DNA from: Haliclona indistincta
Lineage: Eukaryota; Porifera; Demospongiae; Haplosclerida; Chalinidae
DNA: 64,000 bases
Assembly (NCBI GenBank): GCA_964017065.1
Contig: OZ024787.1
Span: forward strand, 2,126,658-2,190,657
Direction: 5' to 3'
The stretch's first letter is position 1. Each line of letters begins with the position of its first letter. A model generated the notes under the pieces. It worked only from the letters and a program-made list of their open reading frames with translations. It ran no database searches and was not told the origin of the DNA. Positions 9,563 to 20,912 of the stretch are shown here, piece by piece. The position numbers and the translations under genes are program-made.

Positions 9563-12500
9563 CTAATAGTGGTCATGGTTACTATCATTATGATACAATA
9601 GTCTTGTTGGTATCGGTATTCTGCTCCCTTGCCACGTTGAGCGATCATTCATACTCTTTTGGCTTGCACCATGCTGTGACTGCACTTGCTGCAAGGTCAG
9701 ATTACACCTGTTAAGAAACTCCTTTCGGGAATTTGCAATGGAAATGCCGTTGGCAGTTGGCTCGGAGATATCCTTCTTTGTACTGGAGCTCGTTGACATT
9801 CCGATTGACTTTGGTTTTTGTTGACTTTGGTCGGAATCGTCCAATCTCAGTTCCTGTAGTCTTGAATCACTTGATCTTGGTTGCATTCTTGGTGATCTGG
9901 GTCGTAGTGATCCATTGGTAGAATCGATTGGTCTCAGTAGAACAGAGCTGTTGCCGTTTCTTCCCGATTTCAAAGCCAACATTCTCAACTGCTGACCTGG
10001 TCTGGTATCCACTTCCTCTCGATCAGCAGCTGCTGATGACAGTATTTGATCAGTGAGCTTTTGACATGAATAAGTTGTAGTATTGCGAATTTTCAGTTTA
10101 TCTGTTTTTCGGCATGGATCATGTTTTGACATAAACACCTCCAGTGGCTCCCAACCACCTCCTACTCTCACCATCACTGTCTTGCGTAGTATACGAACCA
10201 TTCGATGTATTTCAGAAGAACCAAACTGGTCACAAAGGGAAACAATAATTAATTATTTTTTTGCACTAAGAGTTTACACCCACACATACCTTGTACATGC
10301 AGCCGCCAACAGGAACTACTCTGAAAGGTACCTCACATTCACACTTGTCTAGTTGTGATTGTATCTGCATGTAGCAAACGAAATGAAACACTCAAACGTA
10401 CTGTAGAGAGTTGTGTTTAACCTGTTTTAAAACTATCTGCTGTTCTTTGTCATTACGTTGTTCACTTTGGCTAATGACTTTCCTCTGTTTCTCGCGGTTG
10501 ATTTTCATCAGTCTTTGCAGGTGTTTCTCCAGTGCACTTTTGTAGCTGTCACTAGTGGAACGATACCGAGACCATTGCTGGAGAAATTTAGGAAGTTTTG
10601 TAAAAAGTTTTAGCTACATAAGATACTTTACCTTTTCCAGTTGCGCAAATTGTGGAAAGTGAAACACTTTGTTATGTCTTCGTTGAAAATCTGCTAGTTT
10701 TTGCTCCATTAGACCAAGCCTTTTCTTTGATTTCTCCTTTTCTTTTTCTTCCATTTTCTGACCTTTGAATTTCTCCAGTAGCTTTTGTGTTTCTTCAATA
10801 GTTTTCGGAAAGTCATGGCTTGATAGCTGCAACTGTCTGGAAGAGGTCCACTGTAGTAGTAAATCATAGCTGGCTGAATACTCATCACAGAGACTGATCA
10901 TTTTCCTCTCATGCTCTTTTCTTTTACGATCGCGTTCCAACAGTTTTTGAAGGTGCTTCTCTAAATCACTCTCATAACTGTCACAAGTGGTCCGGTATCG
11001 AGACCATCTCTGAAGTAATATCACAGATTTGCATTATGAGCTTCACAAAAGTACACTAGCTACGTACCTTTTTCAGTTCAGTAAATTGTGGAAGCTGAAG
11101 ATCTATTTTTTGTCTCTGTTGAAATTCAGTTAACTCTTTCTCCATTGCACCAATCTCTTGCACTTTCTCTTTTTCCTCTTCTCTCTGTTTCCTGAATGTC
11201 TCCAGCAGCTGCTGCGTTTCAACTATCGTATCAGGAAAGTCACGACTTGCTAGCTTCTCATGCCTGGTAGAGATCCACTTTTGTAATTCATTGTAGGCAG
11301 CTGAATACTTTTCAAGATCTATTGGAGCCTGCACATGGTAAGGAAAATTGTATATTGAGTACTCCTTGTAGACACCCCTAAAATAAGGACACTGTGCACT
11401 TTATATAGCAAGTACACCGCATTCGATCACAATACATTTTATCTTAAAAACCTCAGAAATCTGAACAATTTTTGTGTGTCCCAAGGGTGTCTGGATTACA
11501 GTGTATGCGCTGGCAAACTTGAGTCGTTCGAGACCTGCTTGCTTCAGGTTCACGTGCAAGTGTAAATTTGCTCGTGAGCAGGTATTGTAGCTGCACTGTA
11601 CCATGTTAGAGAAGACTTTCTTGAGTTGTGATACATACATCACTATTATCTCTTCTGGCGGATGAGACACATATACATCTGTGTACATGCAGAACAATGA
11701 AACGTACTTAAACAAATTACGCAAAATTATTTTATACCTTTAGGTTCAAATAGTCGCATGATGTTACACTTGTCTTCAGCAACAGAGAAAGCTCTTTCAA
11801 GACAGTTCAGTGGTTGACTGAAGTCACAGCTGGAATAGTCCAATAGGCCCGGTCTGCATAAATTAATTAATAACCAAAGTTTTTATAATAAAAATGTATT
11901 CAACCAAAACAACTGCTCAAAAAATAATTATGGTTACTTGCCTGTGTTTACTGATGATGGCACAAAAGGCTCTCCCATCTTTCCAAGAGTGCGTAAAGTT
12001 TGTCACATCAAATCCATCGTAATCTCGACTGACATTTTGTGCCCACTCTAAGAGAGCTGGCATTGGTTCAACCAACTCAAAATTGAGTATGAGCTTCCAC
12101 ACTAGACCTAGAGTAGCTGTAGGGTTTCCTTTCACCAAAGCATCAGCTGAATTTCCATCCATTTTAATCTATGCACAAGAATGAGAATATCTATCAACAC
12201 ACTGCATCCATGCATGATGGTAGCATACATTTCTGTCTTCGAGCAGATGGTCTAGTACTTTACGCATGTTCAGTTTCTTGTGAATGATGTTACTGCCCTT
12301 TTCACATGGCTGGAGTAAACAACAACAGCACTTACTGTACATGTACTCAGTTAGCATGGAAGCTACATACCAATTTCACTCCAGTGAACAATCTTAAGAG
12401 TCTTAATAGTTTAGTTCCATCCCTCAAATCTACGTACAAATCTTCAACTCTATCGGAATCGTCATCCTGTAGAGACAACCAAACACGTGATCTGCTGCTT

Positions 12501-15500
12501 GGCCGGTCAGTACCGTTTACAGTTGGGTGACCAATGAAAATGAACGCATTTCACAAACCCTCGGCGTCTACGCTCCATAGACCATAGTTGGGGATTGCAG
12601 CAGGAGTTTACCACTAGTGCCAACCTGCTTAGCTTATTATAGGCTATAGCTATATGATTGAAACTGCACTGCTAACTAGTTATGGCTTTCAGAAGGAGCT
12701 TTGCAGCTAAAGCCAACCTGCTTGCTATTGAAACTGTACTGGTAAACAGAAGACAGCAAAGTGCTGACCACAAGGACAAGGTGTGTCAAGTGGGCGTGAC
12801 CGTGAACACGTGTAGGTAGCCCTAGCACTAGGGGGTTTGGTACCGGTTCGCCTACTCCCAGTTCGCCTATTCCCATTTTGACTACTAAGGGCCTCAGGCG
12901 TTTTGTTTCGCCTACCAAAATTATAAAACTAAACCCTAAACCCTGAACCCTAAAAACCTTCTCCTAACTGTGCAAAGTCGGGAGGGTGTCCTAAACCGGG
13001 CCTTCGGCCCTTGGTAAGCCTAAGGATCGTCGGGAGGGTGTCCTAAACCGGGCCTTCGGCCCTTGGTAAGCCTAAGGATCGTCGGGAGGGTGTCCTAAAC
13101 CGGGCCTTCGGCCCTTGGTAAGCCTAAGGATCGTCGGGAGGGTCGTCCTAAACAGGGCCTTCGTCCTTCACTGGATCTGCAAGCTGTCCCGACGATCGAC
13201 TTAGCTAAAAAAAAACTTAAGTTTTCTGGAAAAAAAAATTAAAAAATAAGTACTGAGCGGGAATCGAACCCTGAACATCTGCACTACAAGCCACCGCACT
13301 AAACCGCTGCGCCACCGGAACCAGCTGACCAACCAGTGCTATAAACAAGCCTTTATAGTGATTCTGTACGCGCGCGCGCGTAGATAATATAAGCCGCCGA
13401 AGGCGGCTTGCGCTCGTGACTAGGCAAAACAGCACGCCTGAGCTTCGTAATAGGCAACACGATAGTAGGCCAAACGGGAGTAGGCAAACTGATACTATCC
13501 CTCGTGGCTCTTGCCTTTGATACTAGATAGGCTTTTTCTTGAGATGTCTACGCACCCCCAGAGCTGTCCTGAAGTTTAGATGGAATCTACAAGTACCTAG
13601 ATAGTCAAAATTTGGCGCTTTTGTAGTCAGAGAGGTCCAAGATGGCCGTCAAGGTGAGCCAGCCATACATAACTCGAGAACGAAAGCACTTTAGCAAAAT
13701 CCACAAGTCACATTGCAAGCCATTGTCGAGCTTGTCATGCTCATAACCTTACCAGCGCGTAGAAATGATCGCTGATCTCTGCAGCTCGATGGACAGAATG
13801 AATGAACGAATGAACAGATTTCACAAAACCCTCAGCGTGTTGCACATTGTGGAGTTAGCTCCTTAGTTATGGTTTGCAGAAGGAGCTTTGCAGCTAAAGC
13901 CAACCTGCTTGCTATTGAAACTGCACTGCTAACCAGAAGACAGCAAAGTGCTGACCACAAGGACAGGTGTGACAAGTGGGCGTGACCGTGATCACTGAGT
14001 AGGTTGCCATTGCTCTTGGCTTTGATAGGCTTTTTCTTGAGATGTCTACGCACCCCCAGAGCTGTCCTGAAGTTGAGATGGAATCTACAAGTACCTAGGC
14101 AGTCACATATGGGCGCTTTTGTCGTCAGAGAGGTCAAAGACGGCCGTCAAGGTGAGCCAGCCATAACTCGAGAACGAAAGCACTTTAGCAAAATCCACGA
14201 GTCTATTTGCAAGCCATTGTCATGCTAAGCCTATTCATACCTTTACCGAGTTTCAAAAGTGAGCGATGGTCTCTGCAGCTCGATGGACAGAATGAACGAA
14301 TGACAAACCAAGTACCGTAACCCTCGCGCATATGCGCCGAGGGTTAATTAACCCTCGGCGCATGCGCGAGGGTTACGGTACTTCGTTTGTCGTTCGTTCA
14401 TTCGTTCTGTCCATCGAGCTGCAGAGACCATCGCTCACTTCTGAAGCTCGGTAAAGGTATGAACTGGCTTAGCACGACAATGGCTTGCAATGTGACTCGT
14501 GGATTTTGCTGAAGTGCTTTCGTTCTCGAGTTATGTATGGCTGGCTCACCTTGATGGCCATCTTGGACCTCTCTGAGAACACAAGTGCCCATAGTTGACT
14601 TTTTAGGTACTTGTAGACTACATATAACAGCAGGACAGCTCTGAGTTTGCGTAGAAATCTCAAGAAAAGCCTACAGCTAGCAATTGCTACAAGATCACAT
14701 GTTCATGCCTGGTCACGCCCACATGACACGCCTAGAAGTCAACATTTTGCTGTCTTCTGGTTAGCAGAGCAGTTCCAATAGCAAGCAGGTTGGCTATAGC
14801 TGCAAAGCTTCTTCTGCAAAACTATAAGGAGCTAACTCTACAATGTGCAACACGCCGAGGGTTTCGTGAAGTCTGTTCATTAGTCTAGCAGCTAACCCTC
14901 CCGCCTACTGATAATTGGATGGATGGCGGAGAGGGTCTAGCAAACATTGCCATTCATTGATTTTTAATGAATAATAATGAAGTAAACCGCGTTACGATTA
15001 GCTGGGCGTTGCCTCCAACTCCGTGTATACTAGGCTTGAGCCGATTATGCTAGCATAATTTTTGGCATTTTCGGCATGATAAAGCATTGAGCATAATGCT
15101 AGCATAATAGGTACAATTTCATACAAATGACGTCATTCAATGGGCGTGGTGGTAGGCCTGTGCTAAAATGGCGGCAAGCTCGAGGACGAGTGTAGATCTA
15201 GTCATAGATAAATGATCTAGTAGACTCTGCAGACATGGCTACCTGGCCAACGGTGAAGTGGCAGTTTAGGTGAATGAAGAAACAGGCACTTCCAGCACTT
15301 CGGTATCAATTAGACACCTGGCATTACGTAGCATAATAGGAAAAAAATTGAAGCATAATAGGGGGAAAATTAAAGCATTGCTAAAAAGCATAATAGGCAA
15401 ATTTAAAAGCATAATCGGCTCAAGCCTAGTGTATACACTCAGCTGCATGTTTAATCATATTCATAATAATAACTAAGCCACGAAGAATGAATATCATTTT

Positions 15501-16915
15501 CTTCCTGGGAGAAAATGATATTCATTACGAATCTGATTGGTCAGTTGAAAACTATGAATGGCAATGTTTGCTAGACCCTCTCCGCCGTCCATCCAATTAT
15601 CAGTAGGCGGGAGGGTTAGCTGCTAGACTAAGGGTTAATGAGTGAACGAATGAGTGAACGAATGACAAACCAAGTACCGTAACCCTCGCGCAATTGCGCC
15701 GAGGGTTAATTAAAAATCGACAGTCACAGATTCAGCGGGCTTGCATCTCGGTGTGTAGAGTGGCTTGACCCGAACATAAGTAGAACGGACAAACAGAGAA
15801 GCGCCAAGTCCTTCCTTTTCGCAGGAAAAAATAAAAACACTTAAAATAACTTGGTGGAGCTATAGCCAATCGTTAGTAAAATTTATACATTTTGTTCAAA
15901 CTACTTTCAGCGCAAAGCTTAGTTTAGTTGGTAAGCCGGGATGCACAGGATCACGCTGTCAAGATTTCCAAGCTCTTCGACGTCGCAGCCGGCCATCTTT
16001 ATGTGTTGCCGGTTTCGACCATCAATACATTCTGCACAGCAAGCGTTATGAATGAAGTTCATGCACTTCCTTCCCTCTGGCTCAAATATTTCTGTTTTAT
16101 TCAGCCAAGTTTTATTATTTTTTTTGTAGATGTATTGATACATAACTAATTAAATACTGCATTGGATTGCTACAGCACAATTTACAAAAGCGCTGGAGAC
16201 TGGAGTCCAAGTCTATTTTCGTCGTCGTCTCAGAGCCCCGCCCTCTTTCCGTCAATGTAAGACCTGGAAACAATGCATAAAGATCGCTGCGACGTCGAAG
16301 AGCTCAGGAAATCTTGACAGCGTGATCCTGTTCATCCTTACCAACAAAATAAGCTTTGGAGCTGAAAATAGTTTGAACAAAAAGTATTTACTTACGACTG
16401 GTTAGCCGTATAGTGCGGTTCAGTTTTATTTTTTTCAGAAAGAACTTGGCCCTTCTCTGTTTGTCCGTTCTATGTTCGAGTCAAACTACTCTACACACCA
16501 AGATGCAAGCCCGCTGAATCTGTGACTGTCGAATTTTCATTGGACACCCTTAATATTCAGTGTACACGATTTGTCGCTATACAGTGCAATATGCTACGAG
16601 ATAATAGTTACTGTGGATGGACATGGAGCTGGTATACAGGCTTCTTTTGAGCCCTAAAAATTTCCACACTTACAGGCGTTTCATGCATCAGCCAATCAAC
16701 CATCTACATGTATGCATCAATTGAGCTCTGAGTACGGCTGGAGCGATATCGTTCCGATTGGATCATCGTTCGCCGGCGCGAGAACGACCGCACCTCCTTA
16801 CCTCAGCTAAGCATTTGTTGATCCATTTAGTAAACGCTGATTTCTGCAGTTGATTGTAATCCTCTTCAGATCTGCCGCGGTAACGATGCAAACATTTCGG
16901 GTCTTCGTCTGCCAT
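9563..16915 (-). CDS. Chimeric mini-spectraplakin (gene B): S-type front, L-type GAR and SxIP tail
   Basis: Eleven exons: 16802-16915, 12371-12466, 12229-12309, 11942-12168, 11738-11853, 11602-11678, 11068-11328, 10632-11009, 10422-10577, 10290-10364, 9563-10225. They give a closed 747-aa frame. CH1-CH2 and the first repeat resemble the short genes, including the GC donor after exon 4. From about 10960 downward the sequence matches the long gene H: repeat [19 protein letters not shown], a canonical GAR domain ([34 protein letters not shown]) and a Ser-rich tail with SRIPIPTR. The switch falls inside the 10632-11009 exon. The intron separating GAR and tail in H is gone as an intron: its donor is AT, the acceptor region is deleted and the frame reads straight through. 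Intron 1 (4.3 kb) is filled with nested transposons. Predicted role is actin-microtubule linking with EB1 binding. Confidence 0.75.
12923..12956. repeat. Short CCCTAAA-like run
   Basis: Three to four degenerate CCCTAAA/CCCTGAA units. It resembles a telomere-like heptamer but is far too short and imperfect to claim an interstitial telomere. Confidence 0.4.
12977..13188. repeat. 52-bp tandem repeat with internal hairpin, 3-4 copies
   Basis: Three near-identical 52-bp units and a degenerate fourth. Each contains GGGCCTTCGGCCC, a stable TTCG-loop hairpin. It lies inside the nested transposon block in intron 1 of B. Confidence 0.9.
13225..13345 (-). mobile_element. tRNA-derived SINE-like sequence
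   Basis: On the minus strand an A-box-like TGGCGCAGCGGTTTAGTGC is followed about 33 bp later by a B-box GGTTCGATTCC, then a T-run that could terminate Pol III. Flanking bases do not form a 7-bp acceptor stem, so this is a tRNA-derived SINE head or tRNA relic rather than a working tRNA. Confidence 0.5.
13500..14880. mobile_element. Foldback element P with duplicated arms
   Basis: Sequence near 13510-13860 is repeated directly at about 14020-14330 and inverted at 14340-14880, meeting at the palindrome of CCCTCGGCGCATGCGCGAGGG. A related copy is nested in element Q of gene G (about 43680-44310). No coding capacity is seen. Confidence 0.6.
14881..15630. mobile_element. Foldback element TAGTCTAGCAGC, with inner element 15023-15436
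   Basis: Long inverted ends: TAGTCTAGCAGCTAACCCTC at the left, its complement at the right. Inside is a second inverted-repeat element with ends GTGTATACTAGGCTTGAGCC and its complement, rich in GCATAAT motifs. This is an element within an element within an intron. Confidence 0.65.
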
Positions 16916-16944
16916 GAAATGCCAGTGTCTTTGACATTAACATT

Positions 16945-16988
16945 AATTTGGGCGTCACCTTAGCGTACTATTTGCAGTTATGACAACG
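16945..16988 (-). promoter_or_regulatory. Conserved upstream block of gene B
   Basis: Same block as before genes A, E and G (TTTGGGCGT, CTTAGCGTACTATTTGCAG, TATGACAACG) just upstream of the exon 1 ATG. Confidence 0.5.
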
Positions 16989-17172
16989 AACGATTTTCAT
17001 TGCACTTATTGCAGTGTATTCATGAAAATGAAATGACATTACTCATGTTTTAGTGCTCCTGCCGACCTCCACGTGATCAGAGACTTCCTGCTTTAGAATA
17101 AAAATTTAATTAATACTCTTCTCTTTATTATTGTATTAAACAAAAAATAATTAATAATGAAGGAGTATTATA

Positions 17173-20100
17173 CTAATAGTAGTCATGGTTACTATCAACA
17201 TGATGCAATAGTCTTGTTGGTATCGGTATTCTGCTCCCTTGTGAGCGATCATGCACACTCTGCTGGCTTGCACCACGCTGCACTTGCTGCAAGGTCAGAT
17301 TGCACCTGTGAAGAAATTCTATTCGAGAATCTCCAACAGAAATGCCGTTGGCAGTTGGCTCGGAGATTTCCAAGTTCTTTTCAGTTGTACTGGAGCTCGC
17401 AGACTTTCCAATTGATTTTGGTTTTTGTTGACTTTGGTCGGAATCGTCCAATCTCAATTTTTGCAGTCTTGAATCACTTGATCTTGGATGCACTCTCGGT
17501 GATCTGGGTCGTAGTGATCCATTGGTAGAATCGATTGGTCTCAGTAGAACTGAATTGCTGCCATTTCTTCCTGAATCCAAAGACAGCATACTCAACTGCT
17601 GACCTGGTCTGGTGTCCACTTCCTCTCGATCAGCAGCTGCTGATAACAGTATTTGTTTGGTGAGCTTTTGACTTGAATTGAAGTCTACATGTGCATTAAA
17701 AGATAATGTAGTATTGTGAAGTTCGTTTTACCTGTTTTTCTGCATGGATCATGATTTGACAGAAACACCTCCAGTGGCTCCCAACCACCTCCTACTCTCA
17801 CCATCACTGTCTTGCGTAGTATACGAACCATTCGATGTATTTCAGAAGAACCAAACTGATCATGAAGCGGGGAAACAATAGTTTTATTTTTGCAAAAAGA
17901 GTTTACACACACATACCTTGTACATGTAGCCACCAACTTGAACCATTCTGAAAGGTACCTCACATTCACACTTGTCTAGTTGTGATTGTATCTGCATGTA
18001 GTAAAGGAAATAAATTATTTTTGATGAAACATTCAAACGTGCAGTAGAGAGTGTTGTGTTTTACCTGTTTTAAAACTATCTGCTGTTGCTTGTCATTACG
18101 TCGTTGACATTGGCTGATCACTTTTCTCTGTTTCTCACGGTCGATCTCCATCAGTCTTTGGAGGTGTCTCTTCAGTGCAATTTCATAGCTGAGTGGAACG
18201 ATACCGTGATCATTGCTGGAGAAATTTAGGAAGTTTTGTAATAATTTTTTTGCGCTTGTAGCTACATAAGTCACTTTTACCTTTTCCAGTTGTGCAAATT
18301 GTGGAAAGTGAATCTCTTTGTTATGTCTTCGTTGAAACTCGGCTAGTTTTTGCTCCATTAGACCAAGCCTTTTCTTTAAAGGGTAAGTATCGACAAAAAT
18401 GTTTTCTTGAGTTTATTGCATTTTTTTGTAGGTATAAGTCCCTAAAAACTCCCTCCAAAGTTTTACTTCCAAAAAAGTATTTTTTCATGAGATAAAATTA
18501 TGAGCTGCCAAAAACAGCACTTTCAAAACACTTCCTATGGTGGGCGGGGCTTACGCGTGATGTACCGGTAGATGGGGGGAACCTGTTGCGCGGTAGCAAT
18601 GCTGGTAATGTATGCAGACAGCAGTGGAGACAGCGTTTACCAAGTTCCCTAAGAAGTAACAGTGAGTCTTCTCTAATATGGAGTGCCAATACATTGTCTA
18701 GAAGTGTTACAAGGGTTCAGAGACACTGTAGCACTCTGCAATACTAGCCTACAACAGTACCATATAAACTGATCATCAAAATGCAGGATTTCAACAGTGA
18801 TGGTGAGTTTGACAGACTGTTAGATGCATCATGGTAAGTTCATTGTCAGCCAAATACAAATAACAACCTGCTGGCTGATGCACGATGGTTTTGTAATGTT
18901 TCTTCCATTCCAGCACGTGGGAGCTAGAGTGTGCTTGAATTGTATCACTGATACCTCTGCTGAGCTAGAGTGTGACAGTATCTACAGTATAATGTAACTA
19001 TAGAGAAATAGTGTGAGACAAGTCTGGTTTTATGATTCTGTTTGGTCTATATCAACTCTTGGATTCTTAAAGCCACTATCATTACCGGCAGCATACCTCA
19101 TGGATTGTTGCCATCGATCATTGTTACCTTGTGTAATTATTGTCAGTGCACTAAAATAATACTGACATTAAAAACTTTTTGCCAGATGAAAAGACAGTAA
19201 TAGCTGTCTGAAAGACAAAATAATTATTTGTGTTGATAAAGATTATTAATAGTGCTGTCATTGGTAGCTTTGTAAGAATCCACTAATGACAGCACTGTTG
19301 AACCTTTGAACCTTTGAACCTTTGAACCTTTGAACAGGAAGTGTTTTGAAAGTGCTGTTTTTGGCAGCTCATATCTCATGAAAAAATACTTTTATGGAAG
19401 TAAAACTTTGGAGGGAGTTTTTAGGGACCTATACCTATACAAAAACATGCAATAAACTCAAGAAAAAAATTTTGGCGATACTTACATGTACCTTTTTCTT
19501 CCATTTTCTGACCTTTGAACTTCTCCAGTAGCTTTTGTGATTCTTCAATTGTTTTCGGAAATTCATGGCTTGATAGGTGCAACTGCCTGGAAGAGGTCCA
19601 CTGTAGTAGTAAATCGTAGCCATCTGAATACTCATCACAGAGACTGAAAATGTTTCTCTCTTGCTCTTTTCTTTCACGATCGCTTTCCAACAGTTTTTGA
19701 AGGCGCTTCTCTAGTTCACTCTCATAATTGTCGCAAGCTGATTCATACTGTGACCATTTCTGGAGAAGAAAATGCATTAACACATTAATTTTTAACGAAG
19801 TTCTGCATAATTATTATTATTTTAATTACCTTTTCCAGTTTTGCAAATCGTGAAAAGTGAACATATTTTTTTGTATTTTCGTTGAAACTCAGATGGTCTT
19901 AGACTTTGCTCCATGGCACCAAGCTCCTTCTTCCTTGGCTCCTTTGCTTCCTTGTCTTCAGGTCTCTTGCGCCTGAACATGTCCAGTAGCCTTTGCGTTT
20001 CCTCAGCTGTTTCAGGAAAGTCCGGTTTTGTTAGCTTCTCTTGCTGTGAAGAGATCCATTTTAGTAGCTCGTTATAGCCTGCTGAATACTCTTCACATAG

Positions 20101-20322
20101 GACATTCATCTTCTCTTGCTCTTGTTTGTCACGATCACCTTGAATCTGTTGTTGAAGATGCTTTTCCATGCATTTTCGTAATCATCACAGGTAGATTGAT
20201 ACTGTAATCATGTCTGGAAAGGGGGAAAAGTGAACATTGATTACATGTAGCATACTTTTAATGCACCTCTTCCAAATTTGAGAACTGTGGGACATCAAAA
20301 CTTTTATTGTGCCTTCGTTGAA
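17173..20322 (-). pseudogene. Long-type mini-spectraplakin remnant (C), 5'-truncated
   Basis: The 3' half of an L gene: tail 17173-17684 (with SRIPIPTR), GAR exons 17732-17855 and 17917-17991, repeat exons 18065-18215, 18281 upward and 19494-19759, 19830-20180, then the end of a further repeat to about 20322 where homology to H stops. There are no CH exons. Damage includes a 5-nt deletion and a TGG to TGA change at the start of exon 18065-18215, another TGG to TGA and a 1-nt deletion near 20170-20205, and a transposon splitting one repeat exon. The GAR and tail exons are themselves intact. Confidence 0.75.
18381..19492. mobile_element. Inverted-repeat element splitting a repeat exon of C
   Basis: Arms of about 150 bp: the left GTAAGTATCGACAAAAATG through CAGCACTTTCAAAACACTTCC is matched inverted at 19337-19492. 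It sits where paralog H has an uninterrupted AAATTTCTCC-type stretch. The interior contains five CCTTTGAA units near 19300 and no transposase frame. Confidence 0.75.
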
Positions 20323-20419
20323 ATGCTGTCCAAGCAAGTAGTAGAATGCATTGCTAAGCAAATTCCGGGGAAGTGGCCCATGTGGTTACCATCCTTCTTC
20401 CTCACAGAGGTGTCAGAGG

Positions 20420-20535
20420 AACAATGTGTAAAGTAACACCTTTTGACATTAATGCTGCACTATCAGCTAGTTTCTCAACTCCATCAAGCAATGCCTTTTC
20501 TTTTGGGACAGCTGCACCTCTGCTTGTCCTATCTC
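20420..20535 (-). pseudogene. Exon fragment resembling the ZU5-Death gene's coiled-coil exon
   Basis: The minus strand reads KEKALLDGVEKLADSAAL after a GCAG acceptor-like site, recalling the exon at 24556-24833 (KALTDELEKLREE, preceded by the same GCAG). It is short and lacks a clear donor, probably a partial duplication. Confidence 0.3.
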
Positions 20536-20912
20536 CTGCATTGTCTATGTATTCGATGCACTATGAGTATTAATGATATTAATGTACAGCACTGATGTTC
20601 ACACCTTTTTAAGGTTGGTGCAATTCAAAAGTCATCTGCTTTTTTAAGTGCTAAGCTTACTACTGTCATGTAAAATAATGAGTAAGTCAGACTGATTTGA
20701 CTGATTGATCTATTCTTATCCATTTTCATGCATTAACACAGCTATGTATAGTGCTCCGAGAAAGGCTGTATGGTCATGGAGCAGCAATAATAATCTAACC
20801 TCTTTGCAAAATTCATCTGAGTTTAAGTTAAATTAGCTTCACTTACAAAAATGTTATTTTAATGTCCTCAAAAATAATGACTTACAGAGATGTAATATAT
20901 GTAGTGAGTTAT

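Larger units (their letters stand above)
12531..16543. mobile_element. Inverted-repeat element Q in intron 1 of B, with nested insertions
   Basis: Ends are inverted copies beginning CCAATGAAAA; the left arm is interrupted after about 10 bp and resumes near 15713 with ATCGACAGTCACAGATTCAG, matched on the right by CTGAATCTGTGACTGTCGA. The same element, also carrying a nested insertion, sits in intron 1 of gene G (43337-44791). No transposase frame is seen, so it is non-autonomous. Confidence 0.65.

Noticed and set aside
12923..12956. Interstitial telomere
   Set aside because: Only three to four imperfect CCCTAAA-like units.
13225..13345. Functional tRNA gene
   Set aside because: A and B boxes are present but no acceptor stem pairs.
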